Source of the DNA: an uncultured Caulobacter sp.
Lineage (GTDB): Bacteria > Pseudomonadota > Alphaproteobacteria > Caulobacterales > Caulobacteraceae
Reading direction: 5' to 3'
Assembly (NCBI GenBank): GCA_913776195.1
Contig: CAJYMH010000025.1
Location: 35,232 to 99,231, forward strand
Length of the DNA: 64,000 nt
Shown here: one piece after another, positions 8,948 to 18,707 of the stretch
How positions within the stretch are numbered: position 1 is the first letter of the stretch
Layout: the number at the start of each line of letters is the position of its first letter
The notes under the pieces: model-generated
Told to the model about the DNA's origin: nothing
The model's input: the letters and a program-made list of their open reading frames with translations, nothing else
Databases searched by the model: none
Translations under genes and position numbers: made by a program

Positions 8948-10432
8948 ATGACCGGCATTCTCAGCCTTACGACCTTCGCGCCGCTGATCGGCGTCGCGGC
9001 CATCCTCGCCCTGCGCCACTTCGGCACGCCGGGCGAGAAGACGGATACGGCCGCCAAGGGGGTCGCCCTGGCGACCACGCTTGCGACCTTCGCCCTGTCG
9101 CTGATCGTGACCCTGCGCTTCGACGCCTCGAACCCGGGCTTCCAGTTTGTGGAAGACATCGCGTGGTTCGCGGGCCTGCATTACCGCATGGGCGTGGACG
9201 GCATCTCGGTGCTGTTCGTGCTGCTGACCGCCTTCCTGCTGCCGATCTGCATCGTGGCCAGCTGGAAATCCGTCGACAAGCGGGTGGTCGAGTATCTGAT
9301 CGCCTTCCTGGTTCTGGAGACCCTGGTCATCGGCGTGTTCTGCGCGCTGGACCTGATCCTCTTCTACCTGTTCTTCGAAGGCGGCCTGGTCCCGATGTTC
9401 CTGATCATCGGGATCTGGGGCGGCAAGCGCCGCATCTACGCGGCCTACAAGTTCTTCCTCTACACGCTGCTCGGCTCGGTGCTGATGCTGGCGGCCATCC
9501 TGGCTATGATCGGCATCGCGGGCACGTCCTCGATCCCCGAGCTGATGACCTATCAATTCGCGCCGTGGCTGCAGACCTGGCTGTGGCTGGCCTTCTTCGC
9601 CTCGTTCGCGGTGAAGATGCCCATGTGGCCGGTGCATACCTGGCTGCCGGACGCCCACGTGGAAGCCCCGACGGCGGGTTCGGTCATCCTGGCCGGCATC
9701 CTGCTGAAGATGGGCGGCTACGGCTTCATGCGCTTCAGCCTGCCGATGTTCCCGAACGCGAGTGAGCTGTTCACCCCGCTGGTGTTCGCCATGTCGGCCA
9801 TTGCGGTCGTCTACACCTCGCTGATCGCCTTCCGTCAGACCGACATCAAGAAGCTGATCGCCTATTCGTCGGTGGCGCACATGGGCTTTGTGACCATGGG
9901 CATCTTCAGCGGCAACGCGCAGGGCGAGCAGGGCGCGCTCTACCAGATGATCAGCCACGGGGTGATCTCCGGCGCGCTCTTCCTCTGCGTCGGCGTGGTC
10001 TATGACCGGATGCACACCCGCGAGATCGCCTTCTACGGCGGCCTGACCCAGCGGATGCCGATCTACGCGGCGATCTTCCTGCTGTTCACCATGGGCAATG
10101 TCGGCCTGCCGGGCACTTCGGGCTTCGTCGGCGAAATCCTGACCATGACGGGCGTCTATCAGGCGTCCACCTGGACGGCGATCGTGGCGGCCACCGGCGT
10201 CATCTTCTCGGCGGTCTACGCCCTGACCCTGTACCGGCGGGTCATGTTCGGCGAGATCACTAACCCGGAGCTGAAGACAATCACCGATGTGAACTGGCGC
10301 GAAGTCGTCATCTTCACGCCGCTGATCATCTCAACCCTGGTGCTGGGCGTCTATCCGGCTCTGATTTTCAACGTCACCGACACGTCCGTGAACGCGTTGG
10401 TCAGCGCTTACCGCGCCGCGATCGGCGGGTGA
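8948..10432 (+). CDS. nuoM: NADH-quinone oxidoreductase subunit M
   Basis: This 494-residue antiporter-like membrane subunit has about 14 TM helices. The family signatures [33 protein letters not shown] and [20 protein letters not shown] are intact, including the channel Lys and Glu residues. The ATG follows an AGGAA ribosome-binding site (GCAGGAACCGAAG), 13 bases after nuoL. Confidence 0.98.
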   Translation: MTGILSLTTFAPLIGVAAILALRHFGTPGEKTDTAAKGVALATTLATFALSLIVTLRFDASNPGFQFVEDIAWFAGLHYRMGVDGISVLFVLLTAFLLPICIVASWKSVDKRVVEYLIAFLVLETLVIGVFCALDLILFYLFFEGGLVPMFLIIGIWGGKRRIYAAYKFFLYTLLGSVLMLAAILAMIGIAGTSSIPELMTYQFAPWLQTWLWLAFFASFAVKMPMWPVHTWLPDAHVEAPTAGSVILAGILLKMGGYGFMRFSLPMFPNASELFTPLVFAMSAIAVVYTSLIAFRQTDIKKLIAYSSVAHMGFVTMGIFSGNAQGEQGALYQMISHGVISGALFLCVGVVYDRMHTREIAFYGGLTQRMPIYAAIFLLFTMGNVGLPGTSGFVGEILTMTGVYQASTWTAIVAATGVIFSAVYALTLYRRVMFGEITNPELKTITDVNWREVVIFTPLIISTLVLGVYPALIFNVTDTSVNALVSAYRAAIGG

Positions 10433-10442
10433 GGGGCATAAG

Positions 10443-11879
10443 ATGAACCTTTCCTCCGCTCTTTCCCTGGCCCTGCCGGAAGTCCTTCTGGCGGTCTCGG
10501 CCCTGGTCCTGGTGATCTGGGGTGCGTTCTTGGGGCGCACCAGCGCGATCTTCTCCGGCGCGGCCGTCGTCGCCCTGCTGGGCGCGGCCGCCGCGGCGGC
10601 CGTGGGACCGCACGGCGCGGCCTTCAACGGCGCCTATGTGGCTGACGGCGTGGCGGCGTTCGCCAAGGTGGCGATCTATATCGCCAGCGCCCTGGCCATC
10701 CCGCTGGGCGATCGCTGGCTGGGCGCGCGCGGCGACGCGAAGTTCGAGTTCCCGGTGCTGATCGTTCTGACGGCGCTCGGCATGGGCGTCATGGCCTCGG
10801 CCGGCGACCTGATCTCGCTCTATGTCGGCGTCGAGCTGCACTCCCTGGCCCTGTACGTCCTGGCGGCCTTCCGCCGTGACGACGCCAAGGGTTCGGAAGC
10901 GGGCCTGAAGTACTTCGTGCTCGGCGCCTTGTCGTCGGGCCTGCTGCTGTACGGCGCTTCGCTGATCTACGGCTTCGCCGGCTCGACCAAGTTCACCGAC
11001 ATTGCCGTCGTGGTCTCCAACGGCGCCGACACCGGCGTCCTGTTCGGCCTGGTGTTCCTGATCTGCGGTCTGGCGTTCAAGGTTTCGGCCGCCCCGTTCC
11101 ACATGTGGACGCCGGACGTCTACGAAGGCGCCCCGACCCCGGTCGTCGGCTTCTTCGCCGCCGCCCCGAAGCTGGCCGCCATGGTCCTGCTGGCGCGCGT
11201 GCTGCAGGAAGCCTTTGGCGGCGCCGAGGCCCAGTGGCGCCAGATCCTGGTGATCGTGGCTCTGCTGTCGATCTTCGTCGGGGCCTTCGCCGGTCTCGCC
11301 CAGAAGAACCTGAAGCGCCTGTGGGCCTACAGCTCCATCGCCAACATCGGTTACGCCGTGCTCGGCCTGGCCGCTGGCGGCGAGGCGGGCATGCAGTCCA
11401 TGCTGATGTTCCTGATCCTCTACATGGTCGACGTAACGGGCTTCTTCGCCTGCCTGTCGGCCCTGAACCGCGGCGGCAAGCCGATGGAGACGATCGAGGA
11501 CATGGCGGGCCTGGTGAAGGAGCGTCCAGGCCTGGCCCTGGCGATCACCGCCTTTTCGCTGTCGGCGCTGGGTCTGCCGCCCCTGTCGGGCTTCTGGGCC
11601 AAGTTCTATGTGTTCAAGGCCGCCATCGGCACGGGCGACGTGGTCATGCAGACCGCCGCCGTCCTGGGCCTCGTTGGTTCTGTCGTCGCGGCGTTCTATT
11701 ATCTGCGCCTGATCAAGACGATGTGGTTCGACGGTTCGGTCGGCGCCACCGACAAACCGGAGCCGGGCGCTCGCCTGATCGCCTTCGCCATGGCCCTGTT
11801 CGCCTTCCCGGTCGTTCTGGTCGCCCTGGCTTGGATCGATCCGATCGCCAAGACGGCCGCCGCGGCTTTCGGAGGCTAG
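10443..11879 (+). CDS. nuoN: NADH-quinone oxidoreductase subunit N
   Basis: This 478-residue third antiporter-like subunit is the last nuo gene of the operon. Segments such as LYVGVELHSLALYVLAAF and KVSAAPFHMWTPDVYEGAPT are characteristic of NuoN. It is followed without a gap by birA, whose GTG is the next base after the stop, so the transcript probably continues into cofactor genes. Confidence 0.98.
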   Translation: MNLSSALSLALPEVLLAVSALVLVIWGAFLGRTSAIFSGAAVVALLGAAAAAAVGPHGAAFNGAYVADGVAAFAKVAIYIASALAIPLGDRWLGARGDAKFEFPVLIVLTALGMGVMASAGDLISLYVGVELHSLALYVLAAFRRDDAKGSEAGLKYFVLGALSSGLLLYGASLIYGFAGSTKFTDIAVVVSNGADTGVLFGLVFLICGLAFKVSAAPFHMWTPDVYEGAPTPVVGFFAAAPKLAAMVLLARVLQEAFGGAEAQWRQILVIVALLSIFVGAFAGLAQKNLKRLWAYSSIANIGYAVLGLAAGGEAGMQSMLMFLILYMVDVTGFFACLSALNRGGKPMETIEDMAGLVKERPGLALAITAFSLSALGLPPLSGFWAKFYVFKAAIGTGDVVMQTAAVLGLVGSVVAAFYYLRLIKTMWFDGSVGATDKPEPGARLIAFAMALFAFPVVLVALAWIDPIAKTAAAAFGG

Positions 11880-12620
11880 GTGGCGGGCCTTCCGCCGATC
11901 ATCGCCTTCGACGAGATCGACTCCACCAACGCCGAAGCCCGTCGCCGGGCCGAGGGGGGCGAGGCGGGGCCGGCGTGGATCACCGCCGCCCGCCAGACCG
12001 CCGGACGCGGCCGCCGTGGCCGGGCCTGGGAGACCGGGTCCGGCAATCTGGCCGCCAGCTATCTGTTCACGACATCCAAACCGCCGGCCGAGGCGGCGCA
12101 GGTCTCGTTCCTGGCCGCCCTGGCGGTCGCGGACCTGGCCGGGGCGTTCGTTCCGCCGTCCTTGATCAGCCTGAAGTGGCCGAACGATCCGCTGATCGGC
12201 GGGCTCAAGGCCAGCGGCATTCTCGTTGAAAGCGGCCAACAGGGCGGGGCGCTCTGGGTGGTGGTCGGCATTGGTGTGAACCTGGCCGCCGCGCCGGTGT
12301 CCGCTGAACGGCCCGCGACCACATTCGCCGCTCACATGGCCGCGCCGCCGCCGGCGCCGCTGGACGCCCTGAACATCCTGGCCGAGAGCTTCGAGCGCTG
12401 GCTGACTCTCTGGAGCAGCGCCGGCTTTGAGCCGATCGCCGAGGCCTGGACTCGTCGGGCGCATGGGCTGGGCGAGGCCTGCATAGCGCGGCTGGGCGTC
12501 GAGACCGTCGAGGGCGTGGCCGAAGGGCTGGACACGGACGGCGCCTTGAGGCTCCGTCTTGCTGACGGATCGCTGCGGCGCATAAGCGCCGGCGACGTCT
12601 TCTTCGGAGGGGCCGCCTGA
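11880..12620 (+). CDS. birA: Biotin--[acetyl-CoA-carboxylase] ligase
   Basis: This 246-residue enzyme attaches biotin to the carboxyl-carrier protein via biotinyl-AMP. The glycine-rich ligase motif GRGRRG is at residues 43-48, and the KWPND motif with the catalytic region follows at about residues 100-104 ([12 protein letters not shown]). There is no N-terminal helix-turn-helix, so it is a monofunctional ligase and not a repressor. It starts at GTG immediately after nuoN and overlaps coaX by one base. The nuoN-birA-coaX-rnj order is common in alphaproteobacteria. Confidence 0.93.
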   Translation: MAGLPPIIAFDEIDSTNAEARRRAEGGEAGPAWITAARQTAGRGRRGRAWETGSGNLAASYLFTTSKPPAEAAQVSFLAALAVADLAGAFVPPSLISLKWPNDPLIGGLKASGILVESGQQGGALWVVVGIGVNLAAAPVSAERPATTFAAHMAAPPPAPLDALNILAESFERWLTLWSSAGFEPIAEAWTRRAHGLGEACIARLGVETVEGVAEGLDTDGALRLRLADGSLRRISAGDVFFGGAA

Positions 12621-13399
12621 TGCTGCTGGCCATCGAACAGGGCAACACCAACACGTTGTTCGCCGTCCATGACGGCGAGCGTTGGGTCGCGCAATGGCGG
12701 GCGGCGACGGACTCCTCGCGCACCGCCGATGAGTATGCGGTGTGGCTGTCCCAGTTGTTGCACATGGGCGGACTGACGTTCGGCGTTATCGACGCCTGCA
12801 TCATATCCAGCGTCGTGCCGCAGTCGCTGTTCAACCTGCGCAATCTTTCACGCCGTTATCTGCACGTGGAGCCGCTGGTTGTCGGCGAGAACGCCGAGCT
12901 GGGCGTCGAAGTCCGCATCGACAAGCCATCGGAGGCGGGGGCCGACCGCCTCGTCAACGCCATCGGCGCGCACATGGTCTATGGCGGTCCGTTGATCGTC
13001 ATCGACAGCGGCACGGCCACGACCTTCGATGTGATCGGCAAGGACGGTGGGTTCGAGGGCGGCATCATCGCCCCGGGCATCAACCTGTCCATGCAGGCCC
13101 TGCATGAGGCCGCAGCCAAGCTGCCGCGCATCGCCATCCAAAAGCCGGCGCGGATTGTCGGCAAGGACACCGTCGGAGCCATGCAGTCAGGCGTCTTCTG
13201 GGGCTATATCGCGCTGATCGAAGGCCTCGTGGCCCGCATCAAGGAAGAGCGTGGCGAGCCCCTCATCGTGGTCGCCACAGGCGGGGTCGCCTCGCTATTC
13301 GAAGGCGCAACCACGGCCATCGACCATTTTGACGCGGACCTGACGATCCGCGGACTCCTCGAAATTCACCGTCGCAATTCCCATCTTGGGGCTCAATGA
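12620..13399 (+). CDS. coaX: Type III pantothenate kinase
   Basis: This 259-residue ASKHA-fold kinase catalyses the first step of CoA synthesis. The N-terminal phosphate-binding loop is present as EQGNTNT at residues 6-12; the family more often has Asp at position 6. The [14 protein letters not shown] motif ([17 protein letters not shown]) and the second phosphate loop [11 protein letters not shown] are clear. The ATG overlaps the birA stop, and its own stop overlaps the rnj start (ATGA). Confidence 0.95.
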   Translation: MLLAIEQGNTNTLFAVHDGERWVAQWRAATDSSRTADEYAVWLSQLLHMGGLTFGVIDACIISSVVPQSLFNLRNLSRRYLHVEPLVVGENAELGVEVRIDKPSEAGADRLVNAIGAHMVYGGPLIVIDSGTATTFDVIGKDGGFEGGIIAPGINLSMQALHEAAAKLPRIAIQKPARIVGKDTVGAMQSGVFWGYIALIEGLVARIKEERGEPLIVVATGGVASLFEGATTAIDHFDADLTIRGLLEIHRRNSHLGAQ

Positions 13400-15075
13400 A
13401 ACCGAAAACTGACGACGAACTCATCTTCCTGCCGCTTGGCGGGTCGAATGAGATCGGCATGAACTTCAATCTCTACGGCTACGGGCCGGCCGATGACCGC
13501 AAATGGGTGGTCGTCGATCTGGGCGTGACTTTTGGCGATCAGACGACACCAGGCGTCGAGATCATCCTGCCGGACCCCGAATTCATTGAAGAGCATGCCA
13601 AGGACATCCTGGGCATCGTCTTGACCCACGCACACGAGGACCACATCGGCGCGGTGGCATGGCTTTGGCCGCGCCTGAAGGCGCCGATCTACGCCACGCC
13701 GTTCACGGCCTTCCTGCTGCGCGAGAAGCTCCGCGACGCCGGGCTGCTGGACGAGGTGTCGATCACAGAGGTGCCGCTGAGCGGAAGCTTCGATCTTGGC
13801 CCGTTCAAGTTCGAGCTGATCACGCTGACGCATTCGATCCCCGAGCCGAACGGCGTGGCGATCCGCACGCCGCTGGGCACGATTCTGCACACCGGCGACT
13901 GGAAGATCGATCCCGACCCCATGCTGGGCAGCGCTACCGACGAAGCCGCCATCCGCCGTCTCGGTGACGAAGGCGTGCTGGCAATGGTCTGCGACAGCAC
14001 CAATGTCTTCGTGGATGGCGAGGCGGGCTCCGAAGCCGGCGTTCGCGAGGCGATGACGCCGCTTATCGCCAGTCTGAAGGGCAAGGTGGCGGTGGCCTGC
14101 TTCGCGTCCAACGTGGCGCGGATGGACACCGTGATCCGCGCCGGTCAGGCGGCGGGTCGCAAGGTTTGCCTGGTGGGTCGCTCCATGCACCGCATGGCCG
14201 CAGCAGCGCAGTCCGTGGGCCTGCTGAAGGACCTGGAGCCGTTCATCACGGACGATCAGGCCAAGTACGCGCCCGAGGATCAGGTTCTGTTCCTGTGCAC
14301 CGGCTCGCAAGGCGAAGCCCGCGCGGCTCTGGCCCGCATCGCCGACGGCTCACACCCGCACGTCCGACTGGGCGAGGGGGATCACGTGATCTTCTCGTCG
14401 CGGGTCATTCCGGGCAACGAAATCCCGATCCGCAACCTGCAGAACAAGCTCGCCGACCGTGGTGTGCGTCTCTATACGGAGCGCGATCATCCGGGCATCC
14501 ACGTCTCGGGCCACCCTTGCCGGGATGAGCTCAAGCAGATGTACCAATGGGCGCGTCCGCAGATCGCCGTGCCGACCCATGGCGAGCGGCGCCACCTGCT
14601 GGAGCACGCCGCCTTCGCCAAGGATCTGCAGATCGGCCAGGCCATCGCGCCGCGCAACGGTGACATGGTGCGCCTGGCGCCGGGCCATCCGTCGATCATC
14701 GATGAAGTGCCGTCGGGCCGTCTGTATGTCGACGCCGGAGTGCTGACGCCCGAGAATGGGGACGCTTTGAAGGAGCGTCGTCACGCCGCGTTCAATGGCA
14801 TGCTGGCCGTCTCTATCGTCATCGACGGCCGTGGCCGGATCGCATCCGGGCCGCAGGTCCGCGCCATCGGCCTGCCGGGCGACGAGGAATATCCGCTCGA
14901 GGACGCCATGGACGATCTGGCCGAAGAAGCCGAAGGCGCTTTCAAGCGTCTGGAAGGCGAGGCGCGCGAGATCGACGAGCAGGTGGAGCAGGCCCTTTCG
15001 CGGGCGGTGAAGAAAGCCGCCTATCGCATCTGGGAACGCCGCCCCGTGGTGGAGACCACGGTGCTTCGCCTGTAA
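13396..15075 (+). CDS. rnj: Ribonuclease J
   Basis: This 559-residue metallo-beta-lactamase/beta-CASP nuclease is involved in 5'-to-3' and endonucleolytic RNA decay and rRNA maturation. The zinc motif HAHEDH is at residues 78-83. Further ligands appear in [18 protein letters not shown] and CDSTN, and the beta-CASP motif [10 protein letters not shown] is near residue 374. The length matches bacterial RNase J. It overlaps coaX by 4 bases and is followed after 33 bases by mce. Confidence 0.96.
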   Translation: MKPKTDDELIFLPLGGSNEIGMNFNLYGYGPADDRKWVVVDLGVTFGDQTTPGVEIILPDPEFIEEHAKDILGIVLTHAHEDHIGAVAWLWPRLKAPIYATPFTAFLLREKLRDAGLLDEVSITEVPLSGSFDLGPFKFELITLTHSIPEPNGVAIRTPLGTILHTGDWKIDPDPMLGSATDEAAIRRLGDEGVLAMVCDSTNVFVDGEAGSEAGVREAMTPLIASLKGKVAVACFASNVARMDTVIRAGQAAGRKVCLVGRSMHRMAAAAQSVGLLKDLEPFITDDQAKYAPEDQVLFLCTGSQGEARAALARIADGSHPHVRLGEGDHVIFSSRVIPGNEIPIRNLQNKLADRGVRLYTERDHPGIHVSGHPCRDELKQMYQWARPQIAVPTHGERRHLLEHAAFAKDLQIGQAIAPRNGDMVRLAPGHPSIIDEVPSGRLYVDAGVLTPENGDALKERRHAAFNGMLAVSIVIDGRGRIASGPQVRAIGLPGDEEYPLEDAMDDLAEEAEGAFKRLEGEAREIDEQVEQALSRAVKKAAYRIWERRPVVETTVLRL

Positions 15076-15108
15076 GCTCGACGCAAAAGAGCACGGGAGA
15101 CAAAGGGC

Positions 15109-15528
15109 ATGATCGGAAAGCTCAACCATGTGGGCGTTGCGACGCCGTCCATCGACGAGGCGGTGAAGATGTACCGCGACGTCCTGGGTGCGACCTCGAT
15201 CACCGACAAATGGGCCATGCCCGAACAAGGTGTTTGGGTCTGCTTCGTCAATCTGCCGAATAGTCAGATCGAACTGATCGAGCCCTATGGCGAAGCCTCG
15301 CCGATCCATGGCTTTTTGGCCAAGAACCCCAAGGGCGGCCAGCATCACATCTGCTTCGAGGTCGAGGACATCAATGCCGCGCGCGACGCCATGACGGCCA
15401 AGGGCGCGACGGTCCTAGGCGAACCCCGCATCGGCGCGCATGGCACACCGGTGATCTTCATCCACCCCAAGGATATGGGCGGGATGCTGGTAGAGCTGAT
15501 GCAAACCCCCAAGAGCGAGCACCACTGA
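15109..15528 (+). CDS. mce: Methylmalonyl-CoA epimerase
   Basis: This 139-residue VOC-superfamily protein interconverts the R and S epimers of methylmalonyl-CoA in propionate metabolism. Metal-ligand positions fit the family: the N-terminal NHVGVA histidine, the central QHHICFEV histidine and the C-terminal GMLVEL glutamate. A strong ribosome-binding region (GGGAGACAAAGGG) precedes the ATG. Its stop overlaps the next start. Confidence 0.93.
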   Translation: MIGKLNHVGVATPSIDEAVKMYRDVLGATSITDKWAMPEQGVWVCFVNLPNSQIELIEPYGEASPIHGFLAKNPKGGQHHICFEVEDINAARDAMTAKGATVLGEPRIGAHGTPVIFIHPKDMGGMLVELMQTPKSEHH

Positions 15529-15788
15529 TGGGACCGATCACAGGCATCGCCATCTTTTTGACCATCTGGTGGACCGTTCTGTTCGCGGTTCTGCCGCTGG
15601 GTACGCGCAGCCATGCGGAGATGGGCATCGACCTGAAAGACGGCGGCGATCCGGGCGCGCCGGTGAACCCGAATCTGAAGCGCAAGTTCCTCACCACCAC
15701 CTGGGTGTCTGCCGTGGTCTTCGTGCTCCTGTGGCTGATCATCCGTTTTGGTCTGATCACTCTGCCGGAGATTCCGGCCAACTATTGA
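15528..15788 (+). CDS. DUF1467 family membrane protein
   Basis: This 86-residue protein has two TM helices at about residues 5-23 and 58-78, separated by a hydrophilic loop (EMGIDLKDGGDPGAPV). This is the DUF1467 layout, common in alphaproteobacteria next to mce and proS. Function is unknown. The ATG overlaps the mce stop, so the two are co-translated. A hairpin without a T-tract follows 17 bases downstream. Confidence 0.88.
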   Translation: MGPITGIAIFLTIWWTVLFAVLPLGTRSHAEMGIDLKDGGDPGAPVNPNLKRKFLTTTWVSAVVFVLLWLIIRFGLITLPEIPANY

Positions 15789-15805
15789 CGCGGTTCGGCG
15801 GCGGG

Positions 15806-15824
15806 GCGCCCAACCCTTGGGCGC
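15806..15824. other. Perfect inverted repeat after the DUF1467 gene
   Basis: GCGCCCAA and TTGGGCGC form a perfect 8-bp stem with a CCC loop. No T-run follows, so it is a weak intrinsic terminator at best. It could stabilise the 3' end of the mce-DUF1467 transcript or be part of a structured RNA extending downstream. Confidence 0.5.
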
Positions 15825-15844
15825 ATGCGCACGAATTGAACGCG

Positions 15845-16023
15845 GATCGCCTAAAGCTTGGGCGGTTTCACCTGAAACAAGCGGTGGGCGCGGTTCCGGG
15901 TGCTTCGCCGCCAGCGACCGGGGTAGCGTCAGCCACATGAGGCATGACCACTCGGTTGTGCTCCGTGGCGTAATTCCCCGACGACAACTTTCAAGGCCGC
16001 GCCGTGTGCGCGGCCTTTTCTTT
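15845..16023 (+). ncRNA. Possible structured non-coding RNA or 3' UTR
   Basis: This protein-free stretch contains several nested complementary segments: GCTT...AAGC around GTTTC-ACCT-GAAAC, then GCCAC...GTGGC enclosing a GC-rich interior. It ends at a strong intrinsic terminator. I could not match it to 6S, 4.5S, tmRNA, RNase P or a riboswitch by eye, and no clear -35/-10 pair precedes it. It may be only the trailing part of the upstream mRNA. Confidence 0.25.
15993..16023 (+). terminator. Rho-independent terminator
   Basis: AAGGCCGCG and CGCGGCCTT form a perfect 9-bp stem, and the 3' side runs into TTTTCTTT. It most likely ends the birA-coaX-rnj-mce-DUF1467 transcript, or a small RNA, before the next gene. 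Confidence 0.85.
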
Positions 16024-16139
16024 ACGCCGCGCTGCGATGTTTATAGCTCAATTTCTCCCGCTCGTCGCACCCCGGGTTCCGGGAACGTGAATCGGCCTAG
16101 CGTCTCGCCCGAAGCGTGGACTTCACTTCGGGGACACTG

Positions 16140-17237
16140 ATGAACCAGGAACTCGCGACCGCCCTCCAGGCCTTGAGGTTCGCCGGCTATGCGCCGCGGA
16201 CGATGCTGGACTGGGGTGCGGATGACCCTGCTCTGAATCAGCAGATGGTCGTGCAGTTTCCCCAGTGCGCGCAGACCTTGGCTAAGGCGGAGGATTTAGC
16301 GCAGTTCGGCGGGGCTGGCCTAGATCAGGTGTTGGGCGGGCGCAGCTTCGACTTCATCAAGATCGACTCGCCCTACGCAAATCTCGAAAGCCTGCGGGGC
16401 GCGGAAGGCGTTCTGCGCAAGGCCGACTACATACTTTTTCGGGCGAATTTCTCGGACGAGGCTTCTGAAGCCGTCCTCCGTGTCCTGGCCGGGATGGGTT
16501 TCCGGTCATCAGAGCTGGTGAGCTTCCAGCGTGGCGGGAAGGGCGAATCAGCGACTCTAACTGCTGACCTGCTGTTCGAGCGCCGGGTCCAGCGCCCCAC
16601 GCAAACCCTGCGCTACACGAGTCTCTATGACCGCCAGGACCTTCTGAACTACCTGAAGGCGCGGCAGGCGGAATGCGCGGACTTCACAGTCATTGATGTG
16701 GGCGCTTCGGGTCATCCCTGGAGCCACGAAGTGGCGACCGCGACGTTCGACATCGGTCCCTGCAACACGGCGCGCCTGCACTTCAGCGGCGACTTTAACG
16801 ACCCTCGTCAGTGGGACGCGGTGCTGGACTACGTGGGCAAGCATGGTCACTTCTCCTACGCCATCTGCTCTCACACCCTTGAAGACCTGTCCTTGCCGCA
16901 GGTGGCCATCGAGATGCTGCCGCGCATTGCGGAGGCGGGCTACATTTCGACGCCGTCACGTTACCTCGAACTGGCGCGACCAGAGGCGGCCTATCGTGGC
17001 TTCATCCATCACCGCTGGATGCTCGACATGGACGGCGATGAGCTCGTCATCACGCCGAAGCTGCCGCTGCAGGACTATCTGAACTACGAGAACGAGCCGG
17101 GGTGGGCGACGGCGCAGGATAAGTACGAGCTTCAGATGACCTGGCGACGCGCGATCCGGTACCGGGAGCTGGGCGGGTTGGGCCCCACTCGGGACGCCGT
17201 GATCGAGATGTATCGGAAATTCTTCGATCGTCCCTGA
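16140..17237 (+). CDS. Two-domain protein: FkbM-like plus second methyltransferase-like domain
   Basis: This 365-residue protein begins at the ATG preceded by a GGGG ribosome-binding site; a GTG 24 bases upstream is less likely. Residues ~1-150 resemble an FkbM-type methyltransferase fragment, with DFIKIDSPYANLESLRGAE at 71-89 like the family's 'KIDvqGaE..vLrGa' segment. The canonical N-terminal SAM motif is weak. Residues ~180-300 look like a second Rossmann methyltransferase, with VIDVGAS at 184-190 and CSHTLEDL at 243-250 followed by GYISTPSRYLEL. This second pattern is seen in glycan-biosynthesis methyltransferases. It lies between a terminator and proS, apparently as an accessory insertion. 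Substrate unknown. Confidence 0.7.
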   Translation: MNQELATALQALRFAGYAPRTMLDWGADDPALNQQMVVQFPQCAQTLAKAEDLAQFGGAGLDQVLGGRSFDFIKIDSPYANLESLRGAEGVLRKADYILFRANFSDEASEAVLRVLAGMGFRSSELVSFQRGGKGESATLTADLLFERRVQRPTQTLRYTSLYDRQDLLNYLKARQAECADFTVIDVGASGHPWSHEVATATFDIGPCNTARLHFSGDFNDPRQWDAVLDYVGKHGHFSYAICSHTLEDLSLPQVAIEMLPRIAEAGYISTPSRYLELARPEAAYRGFIHHRWMLDMDGDELVITPKLPLQDYLNYENEPGWATAQDKYELQMTWRRAIRYRELGGLGPTRDAVIEMYRKFFDRP

Positions 17238-17378
17238 GGCCGCCTCGAAATAGACGCAGCCATAAGCGACGCCTTGGAGTAGCTTCTTGGGCGTAATCTG
17301 GCCTCAGCAGCGTTGCAAAGCAGCGTGTGAGGCGGGTATTGCTCGCGGCCCTATTCAGCCTCCCGAGGTGTTCGCTCC

Positions 17379-18707
17379 ATGCGTCTGTCGCGCTTTTTCC
17401 TGCCCGTGTTGAAAGAAGCGCCGGCGGACGCTCAGATCGTCTCGCACCAGCTGATGCTGCGCGCGGGCATGATCCGCCAGGAAGCGGCGGGCATCTACGC
17501 CTGGCTGCCGCTGGGGCTGCGGGTGCTGCGCAAGGTCGAGCAGATCGTGCGTGAGGAAATGGATCGCGCCGGCGGCGTCGAGCTTCTGATGCCGACTCTG
17601 CAGCTGGCGGACCTTTGGCGCGAGTCCGGCCGGTACGATGCCTACGGCCCGGAAATGCTGCGTATCACCGACCGCCACGAGCGCGAGTTGCTGTACGGGC
17701 CGACCAACGAGGAGATGATCACTGAAATCTTCCGCGCCTATGTGAAGTCGTACAAGGACCTGCCCAAGAGCCTGTACCACATCCAGTGGAAGTTCCGGGA
17801 CGAGCGCCGTCCCCGCTTCGGCGTCATGCGAGGCCGCGAATTCCTGATGAAGGATGCTTATTCCTTCGATCTGGACGAGGCGACCGCTCGCGCGGCCTAC
17901 AACCGCATGTTCGTGGCCTATCTGAACATCTTCTCGCGTATGGGTCTGAAGGCTGTGCCGATGCGCGCCGACACCGGCCCGATCGGCGGGGATCTTTCCC
18001 ACGAGTTCATCGTTCTGGCGGAGACCGGGGAGAGCCAGGTCTTCTGTCACAAGGATCTGGTTGAGATGGGCGCGCCCGGACCCGACGTCGACTTTCAGGG
18101 CGACCTTCAGCCGTTGGTCGACCAGCGCACGGCGCTCTACGCCGCCACCGAAGAGATGCACGACGAGGCGGCGTTCAACGCCGTCCCTGAGGAGCAGCGT
18201 CTGTCGGCTCGCGGCATCGAGGTGGGCCACATCTTCTATTTCGGCGAAAAGTACTCCAAGCCGATGAACGCCAAGGTGACCGGGCCTGACGGCCTGGAGC
18301 ACTTCGTGCACATGGGCTCTTATGGGGTCGGGGTTTCGCGCCTGCTGGGCGCGATCATCGAGGCCAGCCACGACGAAGGCGGGATCATCTGGCCGGAATC
18401 CGTGGCGCCCTACGACGTCGCCATCATCAACCTGCGTCCCGGCGATGAAGCCTGCGACGCCGCGTGCGAGAAAGCCTATGCGGCTATCCACGCCGCCGGC
18501 AAGTCCGCCCTTTATGATGACACCGCCGACCGTCCGGGCGCCAAGTTCGCGACAATGGATCTGATCGGCGTGCCCTGGCAGATGATCATCGGTCCCAAGG
18601 GCATCGCCGAGGGGCAGGTCGAGATCAAGAACCGCGCCACGGGCGAGCGCTCCACCGCGCCGCTCGACGCCGTGATCGAAGGCCTTGCCAAGAAGGCGAA
18701 CGCATGA
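17379..18707 (+). CDS. proS: Prolyl-tRNA synthetase (short alphaproteobacterial form)
   Basis: This 442-residue class II synthetase charges tRNA-Pro. TNEE at residues 109-112, FRDE at 139-142 and the [10 protein letters not shown] motif 3 are intact. At this length there is no room for the ~180-residue editing insertion of the long bacterial form. This matches the known truncated-insertion ProRS of alphaproteobacteria, which depends on separate trans-editing proteins. The gene overlaps lolC/E by 4 bases. The 141 bases upstream contain no gene that I can support. Confidence 0.96.
   Translation: MRLSRFFLPVLKEAPADAQIVSHQLMLRAGMIRQEAAGIYAWLPLGLRVLRKVEQIVREEMDRAGGVELLMPTLQLADLWRESGRYDAYGPEMLRITDRHERELLYGPTNEEMITEIFRAYVKSYKDLPKSLYHIQWKFRDERRPRFGVMRGREFLMKDAYSFDLDEATARAAYNRMFVAYLNIFSRMGLKAVPMRADTGPIGGDLSHEFIVLAETGESQVFCHKDLVEMGAPGPDVDFQGDLQPLVDQRTALYAATEEMHDEAAFNAVPEEQRLSARGIEVGHIFYFGEKYSKPMNAKVTGPDGLEHFVHMGSYGVGVSRLLGAIIEASHDEGGIIWPESVAPYDVAIINLRPGDEACDAACEKAYAAIHAAGKSALYDDTADRPGAKFATMDLIGVPWQMIIGPKGIAEGQVEIKNRATGERSTAPLDAVIEGLAKKANA

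Noticed and set aside
10401..12464. 687-codon minus-strand open frame opposite nuoN and birA
   Set aside because: The translation is Gln/Arg/Gly/Asp-rich without motifs, covers two real genes and has no ribosome-binding site. It is a codon-bias shadow.
15845..16023. 6S RNA, SRP RNA, tmRNA, RNase P RNA or cobalamin riboswitch
   Set aside because: None of the diagnostic conserved segments I know for these RNAs could be found. Only generic hairpins and a terminator are visible, so it is listed as a low-confidence structured region.
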